Source of the DNA: Flavobacterium sp. TR2
GTDB taxonomy: Bacteria; Bacteroidota; Bacteroidia; Flavobacteriales; Flavobacteriaceae
Length of the DNA stretch: 64,000 nucleotides
Assembly: GCF_025252405.1 (NCBI RefSeq)
Contig: NZ_CP104307.1
Location: 4,092,001-4,156,000, forward strand
Direction: 5' to 3'
The notes under the pieces are model-generated. The model had not been told where the DNA came from and did no database searches. It saw nothing but the letters and a program-made list of their open reading frames with translations. Each line of letters begins with the position of its first letter. Position 1 is the stretch's first letter. Both the position numbers and the translations under genes were made by a program. Below, piece after piece: positions 14,597 through 23,329 of this stretch.

Positions 14597-17500
14597 ATGT
14601 TCAAAATATTTATACAAAGACCTGTACTGGCAACCGTAATCTCCATATTGCTGGTGATTCTTGGGGTACTGGGTTTAACTAAACTGCCTTTACAACAGTT
14701 TCCTGATATTGCGCCGCCATCGGTTTTGGTAACGGCGGTATATCCGGGAGCCAACGCAGAAACGGTTTTGCGTTCTGTGGCACCTTCTATCGAAGAATCT
14801 ATAAATGGTGTAGAAAACATGACTTACATGAGTTCTACAGCCAGTAATGACGGTACTTTGGCCATTACAGTTTTCTTTAAACTGGGTACAGATGCCGATC
14901 AAGCTGCGGTCAACGTACAAAACAGAGTTGCACAGGCAACGAGCCAGCTTCCTGCCGAAGTTGTACAGCAAGGTATTGTTACGGCGAAACAGCAAAACAG
15001 TTTCATCATGGCGATTGGTATGTACACGGATGATGAAGCAAAATACGATCAGACGTTTGTTGCCAACTATGCACAGATTAATATTATTCCAGAACTAAAA
15101 CGTATTCCGGGTGTGGGTTCTGCCAGCATTTTTGGAGGTGTAAAAGATTACTCTATGCGTGTTTGGCTAAATCCAACACAGATGTCTGCTTACAAAGTGA
15201 CGCCAAGCGAAGTTATGGGAGCGATTCAAGACAAAAGTTTGGAAGCTGCTCCAGGTAAATTTGGAGAGCGAAGCAAAGAGGTTTTTGAATACGTTATTAA
15301 ATACAAAGGGAAATTAACTAAACCAGAAGATTATGAAAATATTGCTATACGTTCTAATGCAGATGGCTCAGTACTTCGCTTAAAAGATGTAGCGAGAGTT
15401 GAACTTGGCGCTTACTCTTACAACAGTTTAACTCGTTTAAATGGTAAAAAAGGAATTGTAATTGGCGTTATTCAGTTAGCTGGATCCAACTCAAATGATA
15501 TTCAGATTGCGATTAACAAAATGATGGAAAAGGCTTCTAAAGATTTTCCAAAAGGCATAAAACACAATATTTTCTATAGTACAAAAGTATCACTTGACCA
15601 ATCTATCGAACAAGTTGAGCATACTTTACTAGAAGCTTTTATACTGGTATTTATTGTGGTATTTATCTTCTTGCAAGATTTTAGATCAACATTAATCCCG
15701 GCTATTGCTGTACCTGTAGCAATTTTAGGAACGTTCTTCTTCATGCAGTTATTCGGCTTTTCGATCAACCTTTTAACACTTTTCGCCTTAATTCTGGCGA
15801 TTGGTATTGTGGTCGATGATGCCATTGTGGTAGTCGAAGCGGTGCACGCGAAAATGGAGCACAAACGCTTGTCTCCAAAAATCGCAACCCATGAAGCAAT
15901 GCACGAAATAACGGGTGCTATTATCTCGATTACGCTGGTAATGGCTGCTGTATTCCTGCCGGTTGGTTTTATGGAAGGCTCAACAGGAGTTTTCTATCGT
16001 CAGTTTGCCTTTACGATGGCCATTGCAATTGTAATTTCGGCTGTAAATGCATTAACATTGAGTCCGGCGCTTGCAGCATTGTTTTTAAAAGATAACCACG
16101 GAGCACACGATCATGACGCACCTCATGTGAAAAAAGGATTTAAGGAAAAATTCTTCACTGCTTTCAACAGCAGTTTTGAATCATTGACCAACCGTTACGT
16201 TGGCGGACTAAAATTCTTAATCAGAAGAAAATGGTTGAGCATGGGCGGATTGGCTCTGATTGTTGTAGCTACTATTGTGATGGTCAAAACAACTCCGGCA
16301 GGATTTATTCCGACAGAAGATCAAGGATTTATCGCTATTGCAGTAAATACGCCATCTGGAACATCATTAGACGGAACTCAAAAAGTAATGACTGAAGCCG
16401 AGAATACATTAAAATCATTAGAAGCTTCAAGATTCGTTACCGCAATTTCAGGTTTCAACTTATTAACCAATTCTACAAGCCCGTCTTCAGCAGTAATTTT
16501 CGTGCTGCTTAAACCAAACGAAGAGCGTGGAGAAATAAAAAATATTGACGAATTCATGAATCAGGTTCGCGGTAAACTAGGCGGAATTTCTGGAGGAAGT
16601 TTCTTCGTTTTCAGTTTCCCAACTGTTCCCGGATTTAGTAACGTTGAGGCTCTAGATTTAGTTCTTCAGGATAAAACGGGAGGAAAACTGGATAAATTCA
16701 GTGGAATCTCTCAAGAATTTATCGGAGCATTAATGAAACGCCCAGAAATTGCAGTTGCTTTTACTTCTTTCAAAGCAGATTATCCACAATTGCAATTGGA
16801 AGTTAACGATGAAAAAGCAAATCAATTGGGCGTAAATGTAAAAGACATTTTACAAACTATGCAAGCTTATTTTGGTAGCGCACAGGCCTCTGACTTTAAC
16901 CGATTTGGTAAATATTACCGAGTAGTCGTTCAGGCCGATATCGAAGACAGAGCCGACCCAACAGCAATTGACAGAGTCTTTGTAAAAAACAAAACTGGCG
17001 AAATGGTGCCAATAAATACTTTAGTAAAACTAACCCGTATTTATGGTTCTGAAACCGCTTCTAGATATAATTTGTTTAACTCAATTTCTATTAATGCGAT
17101 TCCGAAACCTGGATTTAGTTCTGGAGATGCCATTAAAGCTATTGAAGAAGTTGCGAAACAACAACTGCCTGCAGGTTACGGGTTTGAATTCTCGGGCCAA
17201 ACGCGTGAGGAGATTTCGTCAGGAGGACAATCTGCAACTATATTTTTACTGTGTTTGATATTCGTTTATTTCCTACTTGCTGCACAGTACGAAAGTTACA
17301 TTTTGCCTTTGGCAGTAATCTTGTCAATCCCTGCAGGTATTTTTGGAGTATTTGTGGCTATTGGTTTAACTGGAATTGAAAACAACATTTACGTACAGGT
17401 TGCACTTGTCATGCTGATCGGACTTCTTGCCAAAAATGCCATTTTGATTGTGGAGTTTGCAGCGCAACGAAGAAGATCTGGACAAGGTTTAGTCGCAGCT

Positions 17501-17761
17501 TCAATCATGGCAGCAAAATTACGTTTGCGACCAATTATCATGACGTCTCTTGCTTTTGTGGTAGGTTTAGTGCCAATGATGAGTGCCAAAGGCCCATCAG
17601 CACAAGGTAACCACTCCATCAGTATCGGGGCAGCTGGAGGGATGCTTTCAGGAGTAATTCTAGGTTTGTTCATCATTCCTGTTTTATTCATCATCTTCCA
17701 GCATTTACAAGAAAAAGTGAGCGGGAAACCAATCGCTGTAATTCATAACGAAGAAAAATAA
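14597..17761 (+). CDS. AcrB/MexB-type RND multidrug efflux permease (HAE1)
   Basis: A 1054-aa protein of standard HAE1 length. The proton-relay motif GIVVDDAIVVVEAV has D407-D408 at the same numbering as AcrB. The N-terminus MFKIFIQRPVLATVISILLV is typical, and the second-half motifs AIGLTGIENNIYVQVALVMLIG and AAKLRLRPIIMTSLAFV are present. A His-rich cytoplasmic linker (DNHGAHDHDAPH) lies after helix 6. It works with the adaptor at 13436 and the outer-membrane factor at 18082, and probably exports hydrophobic drugs or dyes, in which case the TetR protein would respond to such compounds. Confidence 0.96.
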   Translation: MFKIFIQRPVLATVISILLVILGVLGLTKLPLQQFPDIAPPSVLVTAVYPGANAETVLRSVAPSIEESINGVENMTYMSSTASNDGTLAITVFFKLGTDADQAAVNVQNRVAQATSQLPAEVVQQGIVTAKQQNSFIMAIGMYTDDEAKYDQTFVANYAQINIIPELKRIPGVGSASIFGGVKDYSMRVWLNPTQMSAYKVTPSEVMGAIQDKSLEAAPGKFGERSKEVFEYVIKYKGKLTKPEDYENIAIRSNADGSVLRLKDVARVELGAYSYNSLTRLNGKKGIVIGVIQLAGSNSNDIQIAINKMMEKASKDFPKGIKHNIFYSTKVSLDQSIEQVEHTLLEAFILVFIVVFIFLQDFRSTLIPAIAVPVAILGTFFFMQLFGFSINLLTLFALILAIGIVVDDAIVVVEAVHAKMEHKRLSPKIATHEAMHEITGAIISITLVMAAVFLPVGFMEGSTGVFYRQFAFTMAIAIVISAVNALTLSPALAALFLKDNHGAHDHDAPHVKKGFKEKFFTAFNSSFESLTNRYVGGLKFLIRRKWLSMGGLALIVVATIVMVKTTPAGFIPTEDQGFIAIAVNTPSGTSLDGTQKVMTEAENTLKSLEASRFVTAISGFNLLTNSTSPSSAVIFVLLKPNEERGEIKNIDEFMNQVRGKLGGISGGSFFVFSFPTVPGFSNVEALDLVLQDKTGGKLDKFSGISQEFIGALMKRPEIAVAFTSFKADYPQLQLEVNDEKANQLGVNVKDILQTMQAYFGSAQASDFNRFGKYYRVVVQADIEDRADPTAIDRVFVKNKTGEMVPINTLVKLTRIYGSETASRYNLFNSISINAIPKPGFSSGDAIKAIEEVAKQQLPAGYGFEFSGQTREEISSGGQSATIFLLCLIFVYFLLAAQYESYILPLAVILSIPAGIFGVFVAIGLTGIENNIYVQVALVMLIGLLAKNAILIVEFAAQRRRSGQGLVAASIMAAKLRLRPIIMTSLAFVVGLVPMMSAKGPSAQGNHSISIGAAGGMLSGVILGLFIIPVLFIIFQHLQEKVSGKPIAVIHNEEK

Positions 17762-17764
17762 TAA

Positions 17765-17878
17765 ATGGAAAACTATATCACAACCATACTTGTAGCCATC
17801 ATATTTGGCATCGGATACATATCGTACAGAATCTCAAAAGATCTTGAAACCAGAAAAGATACTTGTACAGAAATTTAA
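17765..17878 (+). CDS. 37-aa single-span membrane peptide after the RND permease
   Basis: An ATG three bases after the permease stop codes for MENYITTILVAIIFGIGYIS then YRISKDLETRKDTCTEI: one transmembrane helix (about 5-20) and a charged tail with one Cys. The stop codon TAA is the first triplet of palindrome copy B, as the permease stop is in copy A, which supports a genuine gene end. By position it could be an accessory subunit like AcrZ in enterobacteria, an inference only. The Bacteroidota FeoB-associated small proteins are an alternative likeness. Confidence 0.55.
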   Translation: MENYITTILVAIIFGIGYISYRISKDLETRKDTCTEI

Positions 17879-18060
17879 CCCACTGAGTGAAAAAATATTT
17901 TAACACATAGAAATATAGAATTTTTATATCGAAAAAAGAGATTAGAAGAAACTAGTTTCCACACATAGCAAAACTATGTGTATTTAAACTAGTGAAACGC
18001 CTTTTTTAAAGCCTTTATAAACTATGTTTCTATGTGTTTAAAAAACACCCAACGGATAAA
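17876..18060. repeat. Nested-palindrome intergenic element, copy B
   Basis: Outer arms TAACCCACTGAGTG...TTTAACACATAGAAATATAG and CTATGTTTCTATGTGTTT...AACACCCAACGGATAAA pair with each other. The inner hairpin is ACTAGTTTCCACACATAG with CTATGTGTATTTAAACTAGT, then GTGAAACGCCTTTT. It starts at the stop codon of the 37-aa gene and separates it from the outer-membrane factor. Confidence 0.85.
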
Positions 18061-18081
18061 AAAATTTAATAATAAAGACTA

Positions 18082-19500
18082 ATGAAAAATCATATAATCA
18101 AAATCGTGACCTTCGCCATTCTGATCACGACTTTAATATCCTGTAAAGTTTCTAAGGATATTGAAACTCCAAAAGATGCATTTCCTGAGAATTTCAGGAA
18201 TGCATCGGTTTCGAGTGATACAACAAGTATTGCTGATGTGGAGTGGAAAAACTTCTTTACAGAAAAAGATATTATCAAACTGATTGACAGCGCCGTTGCG
18301 AGAAACAATGACCTTCAGATTGCCGAAAAGAACATCGAAATTGCTGAGTACCGCTTTACACAGTCAAAATGGGGAAATGTGCCTCAAGTTAATTTATTTG
18401 TAAACGCCAGCACAAGCAATCCGTCAGACAATAGTTTTACGGGATTAAATTTAAATCAGGCAATTGGTGCCAAACATATTGACGACTATTCTGCTGGAGC
18501 TTCTCTTTCTTGGGAGGCTGATATTTGGGGAAAGATCAGAAACCAAAAGAAAGGGGCTTACGCAGGATATCTTCAGTCTGAAGAAGTAAAAAAAGCATTG
18601 CAGACTAATATAGTTGCCAATGTTTCAAGAGGATATTACAACCTTTTGATGCTGGATGCTCAATTGGATATTGCCAGACAAAATCTTCGTTTAAATGATA
18701 GCACAACCAATATTATCAAATTAAAATACGATGCTGGCCAAGTAACCACTTTAGCGATTCAGCAGTCTGAAGCACAGAAACTAAACTCAGCGCAGTTAAT
18801 TCCGTTATTGGAACAAAATATTGCGATTCAAGAAAATGCTTTGAGTGTTTTAACAGGTTCTTTTCCTAATTCAAAAGAAAGATCAATCCGTTTAAGCGCG
18901 ATTGAGGTGAAACACAATACAGCAATCGGAGTCCCGTCTGCCTTAGTAAGCAAACGACCTGATGTAAAAAGTGCCGAACTGGCTCTTAAAGCTGCCAATG
19001 CAAATGTCGGTATCACGAAAGCGGATTTATACCCAGCTCTCAGAATTACGGCTCAAGGCGGCGTAAACTCTTTCGAAACCAGCAACTGGTTTAATATTCC
19101 TGCTTCTTTATTCGGAACTGTTGCAGGTGGCTTGACACAGCCGCTTTTGAACAACAAAAGACTTAAAACGCAGTATAATATTGCTGTTGCAGAAAGAGAG
19201 AAAGCAGTTTTAGCTTTTAGACAATCTGTTTTGGTTGCGGTAAGCGAAGTTTCAGATGCTTTGGTTAAAGTAGAGAAATTACAGCAGCAGGAAACTTTCT
19301 TGAAAGAAAAAGTAAAAACATTACAGCAAGCTATAAAAAATGCAAACCTTTTGTTCAAAAATGGTTTAGCAGAATATCTTGAAGTTTTAACAGCACAGGC
19401 AAATCTTTTGCAAAGCGAATTGGAACTAGCAGATCTAAAAAGACAGCAGCTTACAGCCAATACAGATTTATACCGCGCTCTTGGTGGAGGCTGGAAATAA
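18082..19500 (+). CDS. NodT/OprM-type outer-membrane efflux lipoprotein
   Basis: A 472-aa lipoprotein with the lipobox LISC (C21). Two outer-membrane-efflux domains follow, with the family motifs DYSAGASLSWEADIWGKIRNQ (about 133-153) and VSKRPDVKSAELALKAANANVGITKADLYP (about 292-321). Lipidation and these motifs separate it from the non-lipidated TolC-like protein at 1540. It completes the second tripartite pump; palindrome copy B lies upstream, so it probably shares the operon transcript. Confidence 0.94.
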   Translation: MKNHIIKIVTFAILITTLISCKVSKDIETPKDAFPENFRNASVSSDTTSIADVEWKNFFTEKDIIKLIDSAVARNNDLQIAEKNIEIAEYRFTQSKWGNVPQVNLFVNASTSNPSDNSFTGLNLNQAIGAKHIDDYSAGASLSWEADIWGKIRNQKKGAYAGYLQSEEVKKALQTNIVANVSRGYYNLLMLDAQLDIARQNLRLNDSTTNIIKLKYDAGQVTTLAIQQSEAQKLNSAQLIPLLEQNIAIQENALSVLTGSFPNSKERSIRLSAIEVKHNTAIGVPSALVSKRPDVKSAELALKAANANVGITKADLYPALRITAQGGVNSFETSNWFNIPASLFGTVAGGLTQPLLNNKRLKTQYNIAVAEREKAVLAFRQSVLVAVSEVSDALVKVEKLQQQETFLKEKVKTLQQAIKNANLLFKNGLAEYLEVLTAQANLLQSELELADLKRQQLTANTDLYRALGGGWK

Positions 19501-19818
19501 TACCCGTTACATTACCCGTTAATTATTTATTTTTTGAGATGAAAACGTTGTGGAGCTTAGGTTTCATGGCGTTTTTTGTTTTTCTTAATTTGCCACGAAG
19601 ACACAAAGCCACGAAGTTTTTTTATCTAGATAAAAAGCTAAATTTTTGTCTCACGCAGATTTATACTCACTTCCTGTCCTTCTGAGCATCGCAAATTTCT
19701 AATGAAAATTCTCCTTCGTAGAAAAGACAAAATAAAACTTATTTTTCTTACTTTTGAACAAGAAAACTGAATGTTTATCAGCCTTTACGCCACAATAACA
19801 ATTAACAAATTTAAACTA
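19501..19818. other. Gene-free gap with GCCACGAAG repeats
   Basis: Contains the low-complexity palindrome-like text GCCACGAAGACACAAAGCC that recurs near 20341. A 48-codon frame from 19539 runs through this repeat and is not credible. No clear promoter box was found for the lipoprotein at 19819. Confidence 0.5.
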
Positions 19819-20277
19819 ATGAAGAAAATAGCATATTTAGCGTTTTTAGCTTTACTATTTACAAATTGCAAACAAAACAACTCTGAGAAAGAAACAGAAT
19901 CAGCTAAAACTCCTGCTGATACTCTTACTGCAATCAAAGAAGAAAAAACTCCCAAGAAAGAAGAAGAAGATTGCAAAGATATAGAAGTAGAAATGGGGTC
20001 AGGAAGAGAATGTATTCTAAAAGATACAGATATTAATCAGGCTTACCAAGATATTATTAAAAACAAAGAAGTAGATGAATCAGAATATTATTTAACTACT
20101 ATTCCAACTGAAAAAAAATCTATTGAAGTAAACAAAGAAGGTTTAATCTCTATTGATTATGAAATCAGTAAAGATAAAGTTGCTATTTCAATGAACTATG
20201 CAGGTGGCGTAACAGAAGTAACGCTTGAAAAAATAGATAATAATGTTAAACGAAGCATTTATCATTATGCTGACTAA
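19819..20277 (+). CDS. Small acidic lipoprotein, unknown function
   Basis: 152 aa from the ATG at 19819, selected because it begins the lipoprotein signal MKKIAYLAFLALLFTNC (C17); the longer frame from 19771 has no signal at its start. A Lys/Glu-rich linker (residues 20-55) leads to a pair of cysteines in EEDCKDIEVEMGSGRECILKD and a C-terminal beta-rich part (ISMNYAGGVTEVTLEKIDN). The family is not recognised. It is probably periplasmic or surface-anchored and stands alone, with a terminator 30 bases downstream. Confidence 0.75.
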   Translation: MKKIAYLAFLALLFTNCKQNNSEKETESAKTPADTLTAIKEEKTPKKEEEDCKDIEVEMGSGRECILKDTDINQAYQDIIKNKEVDESEYYLTTIPTEKKSIEVNKEGLISIDYEISKDKVAISMNYAGGVTEVTLEKIDNNVKRSIYHYAD

Positions 20278-20306
20278 AAAACAATTACAATAACATTTTT
20301 GAATAC

Positions 20307-20340
20307 AACCGCTAAAAGCTCTGAGTTTCTGGCGGTTTTT
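20307..20340 (+). terminator. Intrinsic terminator of the lipoprotein gene
   Basis: AACCGC...GCGGTT stem around an internal CTCTGAG loop, followed by a T-run. Confidence 0.7.
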
Positions 20341-20430
20341 ATTTTGTTGAGAAAACGCAAAGCCACGAAGTTTTTTGTTTGCCACGAATCTCACTAATTT
20401 TCACTAATTTCTTTTTCTTTCTTGAAATAA

Positions 20431-20746
20431 TTATAAAAATAATTCGTGAAATTCGTGGCAGTTAACTTTGTGACTTAGCGCCTTCGCGACAAAACCAAAA
20501 CAGGCAAAAATAATTCGCGAAAATTTGTGAAATTCGTGGCAGTTAACTTTGTGACTTAGCGCCTTCGCGGCAAAACCAAAACAGACAAAAATAATTCGCG
20601 AAAATTTGTGAAATTCGTGGCAGTTAACTTTGTGACTTAGCGCCTTTGCGGGAAAACCAAAACAGGCAAAAATAATTCGCGAAAATTTGTGAAATTCGTG
20701 GCAGTTAACTTTGTGACCTAGCACCCTCACGGCAAAACCAAAACAA
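20431..20746. repeat. 81-bp tandem repeat, four copies
   Basis: The segment GTTAACTTTGTGACTTAGCG starts at 20461, 20542, 20623 and 20704 (the last copy diverged), an exact 81-base period. Each unit also contains AATTCGCGAAAATTTGTG and the motif AATTCGTGGCAG. It ends four bases before the Crp/Fnr-type gene. The period is a multiple of three, so it also produces a spurious repetitive reading frame. Confidence 0.92.
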
Positions 20747-20749
20747 GCT

Positions 20750-21355
20750 ATGACTTTCAATAAAGAAATATACCTCAATAATCTAAAACAAACCATAGAA
20801 AGTTACTACCCGCTTTCTGATCAGTCCTGGAAACAGATTGAAAGCACTACGCATTTCCAAACGCTAAAAAAAGGAGAAATACTATTGCAGAATGGTGAAG
20901 TCGCTAAAAATCTTCATTTTATTGCAAAAGGAATTTTAAGGGCTTTTATAACAGACGAGCAGGGAAATTACTATAACAAAAATCTTTTTCTTGAGAATTA
21001 TTTTGCAGGTTCTAAAGTTTCGCTGATGCTGCAAACTCCGTCCAATTTTACAATTGAGGCACTAGAGGATTCAATTATCATCAACATCAATTATAAAAGA
21101 TACATGGAGCTCATCTATCAAAACGATGATCTCAAAAACTTTTATATTGCCCATTTAGAAAAAAATTGGATTATAGATAAAGAACAGAGAGAAGTGGCGC
21201 TTGTTATGCAGAATGCTACAGAAAGATACGTCAGCCTTTTGCAGAAGCATCCAACGATTGCAGACCGTGTTCCTCTGATGCATATTGCTTCACATTTGGG
21301 CATCACGCCAACGCAGTTGAGCCGAATCAGAAAAAATCTTGAAAAAGATTTGTAA
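20750..21355 (+). CDS. Crp/Fnr-family cyclic-nucleotide-binding-domain regulator
   Basis: A 201-aa protein. The N-terminal cNMP-binding beta-roll is seen in LKKGEILLQNGEVAKNLHFI and GILRAFITDEQGNYYNKNLF (about 38-80). The C-terminal helix-turn-helix is MHIASHLGITPTQLSRIRKNL (about 177-197). It lacks the Arg/Ser phosphate-binding cassette of true CRP and Fnr-type cysteines, like the many Bacteroidota members of unknown ligand. Its 5' region is the 81-bp repeat array, so its promoter must lie in or before the repeats. Confidence 0.9.
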   Translation: MTFNKEIYLNNLKQTIESYYPLSDQSWKQIESTTHFQTLKKGEILLQNGEVAKNLHFIAKGILRAFITDEQGNYYNKNLFLENYFAGSKVSLMLQTPSNFTIEALEDSIIININYKRYMELIYQNDDLKNFYIAHLEKNWIIDKEQREVALVMQNATERYVSLLQKHPTIADRVPLMHIASHLGITPTQLSRIRKNLEKDL

Positions 21356-21392
21356 ATCAACATATGTAAAGGCTTTTCTGAAAGAACCGATT

Positions 21393-21400
21393 TATCTTTG
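21393..21400 (+). promoter_or_regulatory. Candidate -7 box of the acetyltransferase gene
   Basis: TATCTTTG fits TAnnTTTG, 26 bases before the ATG at 21427. A TTTC lies upstream at a short 14-base spacing, so the -33 element is weak. Confidence 0.45.
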
Positions 21401-21426
21401 CTCTATAATTAAAACTCGTCATAAAA

Positions 21427-22158
21427 ATGAACCATATAAACCTCATCAAAGACAATATAGACAATCTTACCACGCTTTGGAAAACCGTTGCCACTCCTCT
21501 CCTTTCCTATCATAAAAATGATCCTTTTGAATTTTCTCAAATCAAAAATTCAGGCTGGCCAAATCGTTTATGGTCTCGAGAAGATATTACTGAGGAAAAC
21601 TTTTCGCAGATTCTAAAAACGATGGAAAAAAATCCAGGTTTGGTTATTCCGTATTGGGATATTTTTGGAAGCAATTCTAAAGAAATTTTCGAAAAAAATG
21701 GCTTTCATATCCGAATTCAGCTTGTAGCTATGGCTTTAAAACTAGGAGAAAAGTTTCCGTTGCAAAACAATCTTACTTTCAAAAGAGTTTTAAATGAAGA
21801 AGACGCCAAAACTTGGTCAGATATTTATCCGCTATCTTTTAGCTATGTAATCAGCAAAGAAACTTTGGTTGCCAATTACGAAAATGCAAAATTTTATTTA
21901 GTTCATTTTGAAGGAAAAGCCATTGGAACGCTTACGCTTTTTCAGACTGGAAACATCATGGGAATTCACGGTGTCGGCGTTATTCCAGAAATGCGTAAAA
22001 GAGGTTTTGCAGAAGAAATCATGAAATTTGCCATCAACGAAGCCATTGATGCTGATTGCGATTATGCACAATTGCAGGCATCGGCTCTAGGAAAAGGAAT
22101 TTATACAAGATTAGGATTTGAGGATTTGTTTACGATTACGAATTACCAAAGAGCTTAA
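21427..22158 (+). CDS. GNAT-family N-acetyltransferase
   Basis: A 243-aa protein. The C-terminal half carries the acetyl-CoA site GVGVIPEMRKRGFAEEIMKFAI (about 182-203, the R/Q-x-x-G-x-A loop) and a final LQASALGKGIYTRLGFED strand-helix typical of GNAT. The N-terminal half (about 120 residues) is GNAT-like but degenerate, as in two-domain members. Substrate unknown. It has its own -7 box and a strong terminator at 22211. Confidence 0.88.
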   Translation: MNHINLIKDNIDNLTTLWKTVATPLLSYHKNDPFEFSQIKNSGWPNRLWSREDITEENFSQILKTMEKNPGLVIPYWDIFGSNSKEIFEKNGFHIRIQLVAMALKLGEKFPLQNNLTFKRVLNEEDAKTWSDIYPLSFSYVISKETLVANYENAKFYLVHFEGKAIGTLTLFQTGNIMGIHGVGVIPEMRKRGFAEEIMKFAINEAIDADCDYAQLQASALGKGIYTRLGFEDLFTITNYQRA

Positions 22159-22210
22159 TTTTTAAATTTCAATTCCAAAAAATTTCAAATTCCAAATCGT
22201 GGTGTTAGAC

Positions 22211-22246
22211 CTTTGTCAAAGTTTGAAACTTTGACAAAGTTTTTTT
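22211..22246 (+). terminator. Intrinsic terminator
   Basis: CTTTGTCAAAGTTT and AAACTTTGACAAAG form a stem of about 13 bp, followed by a seven-T run. Ends the acetyltransferase transcript. Confidence 0.85.
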
Positions 22247-22270
22247 GATTCCAATTTTCCTCGTTTTATG

Positions 22271-22325
22271 TCCTCCTGAGCGAAGTCGAAAGATCTCATG
22301 TATGTCCTTCGACTTCGCTCAGGAG
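22271..22325. repeat. Inverted repeat with CTGAGCGAAGTCGAA arms
   Basis: TCCTCCTGAGCGAAGTCGAA and TTCGACTTCGCTCAGGAG flank a spacer of about 15 bases. A degenerate relative is at 36733-36819. The remainder of 22247-22480 shows only direct copies of short AT-rich words such as TTCACAATTCACAA. Confidence 0.75.
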
Positions 22326-22480
22326 AACAAAACTTTGTGGGGCAACTTGTGGAGATTCCTCGTTCCTCGGGATCACAAACTATGTGTCACTTCACCACAA
22401 TTCACAATTCACAACTCATAATTCATAACTCGAAAAAAAAATCTTGTCCCAAATGCCCCCAAAATAGTCATAAATAGGTA

Positions 22481-22510
22481 TTTCGCAGAAAAATAAGAAT
22501 AGTACATTTG
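22481..22510 (+). promoter_or_regulatory. Promoter of the DoxX-like gene
   Basis: TTTC (22481-22484), an 18-base spacer and TACATTTG (22503-22510) fit the Bacteroidota consensus; the start codon is 38 bases downstream. Confidence 0.65.
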
Positions 22511-22548
22511 TAATACATTAACTAATAATTGTTTAAAACAAATACCTC

Positions 22549-22929
22549 ATGAAAACAACCAAAATCATTTTCTGGACTACTACTATTTTAATCTTTTTAT
22601 TTGAAGGCGTTATGCCGGCATTAACTTCTCAAACAGAATTAGCCAAAGAAGGAATCAGACATTTAGGCTATCCAGAATATTTCGGGAATGCATTAGTCGT
22701 GTTTAAAATCCTTGGAGTTTTAGCTTTGATCATTCCGCAAGTGCCGGGAAGAATCAAAGAATGGGCTTACGCCGGATTTGCCTTCGACTTTATTTTTGCT
22801 TCCATAAGCCACTTTGCAATTGACGGAATCGGCTTTCAAGGCTTCTTTCCTTTAATCGTTTTAGCGATATTAATTATTTCGTATGTAACATATCATAAAA
22901 TACAGCGTTATAAAAACATAGCGCTCTAA
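22549..22929 (+). CDS. DoxX-like (DoxX_2) membrane protein
   Basis: A 126-aa protein with four predicted transmembrane helices (about 4-22, 48-65, 73-92, 97-115). The motif RHLGYPEYFGNALVVFKILGVLALI, with GRIKEWAYAGFAFDFIFASISH after it, is characteristic of DoxX-like proteins of Bacteroidota. Such proteins are linked to redox or stress functions, but the activity of this group is unknown. It probably forms an operon with the 69-aa gene 13 bases downstream. Confidence 0.88.
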   Translation: MKTTKIIFWTTTILIFLFEGVMPALTSQTELAKEGIRHLGYPEYFGNALVVFKILGVLALIIPQVPGRIKEWAYAGFAFDFIFASISHFAIDGIGFQGFFPLIVLAILIISYVTYHKIQRYKNIAL

Positions 22930-22942
22930 AATTCAAAACTTT

Positions 22943-23152
22943 ATGATTGAAGTTTTTAAAACAAATGTTCAAGAAGAATCTCAATGCACGATAATCATTG
23001 AGAAACTTCTTGAGCATTATCCAAATAGCTCGATCAACTTCGATTTAGAAGATTGCGACAAAATCCTCCGTATTCATGCCCAAGCCATTTCGAATACAAA
23101 AATTATCGACATTTTAAACTCGCACGGTTACTTCTGCGAAGCGCTTCCCTAA
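22943..23152 (+). CDS. 69-aa HMA-like small protein, metal site absent
   Basis: The pattern of strand MIEVFKTNV, helix ECSQC-region to LLEHYP, strands SSINFDLEDCDKILRIHA and helix TKIIDILNSHGYFCEAL resembles the beta-alpha-beta fold of heavy-metal-associated domains. The metal-binding CxxC at the first loop is not present (it reads EESQCTII). A protein-interaction role or unrecognised metal use is possible. It follows the DoxX-like gene closely. Confidence 0.65.
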   Translation: MIEVFKTNVQEESQCTIIIEKLLEHYPNSSINFDLEDCDKILRIHAQAISNTKIIDILNSHGYFCEALP

Positions 23153-23206
23153 AAAAATTAACACTTTTCAAATATCTGATTTATAACATTTTAATGTTTT
23201 TTATTG

Positions 23207-23214
23207 TATATTTG
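23207..23214 (+). promoter_or_regulatory. Candidate -7 box of the DinB-like gene
   Basis: TATATTTG fits TAnnTTTG; the leader to the ATG at 23330 would be about 110 nt and contains a hairpin, CTTGAGGTTT-CTA-AACCAAG. Confidence 0.45.
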
Positions 23215-23329
23215 AGGGAGTATCATTTCCCCTAATTCTATAAATTTAATTTCACAGATAATCACTTGAGGTTTCTAAACCAAGGTAATTATATACTGTA
23301 GATTTTCTCAATTTCTAAAATTTAAAAAA

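Noticed and set aside
14690..14995. Opposite-strand frames inside the RND permease gene
   Set aside because: Shadows of the strongly coding strand; the same applies to antisense frames within the other large genes.
19539..19685. A 48-codon frame starting MKTLWSLGFMAFFVFLN
   Set aside because: It runs through the GCCACGAAG repeat and has no support as a gene.
20431..20746. CRISPR-like repeat array
   Set aside because: The repeats are contiguous 81-bp tandems without unique spacers, and no cas gene is nearby.
20431..20796. A 121-codon minus-strand frame with 27-residue repeats
   Set aside because: It is a translation of the 81-bp tandem DNA repeat; the period is a multiple of three. It overlaps the start of the Crp/Fnr-type gene and has no start signal.
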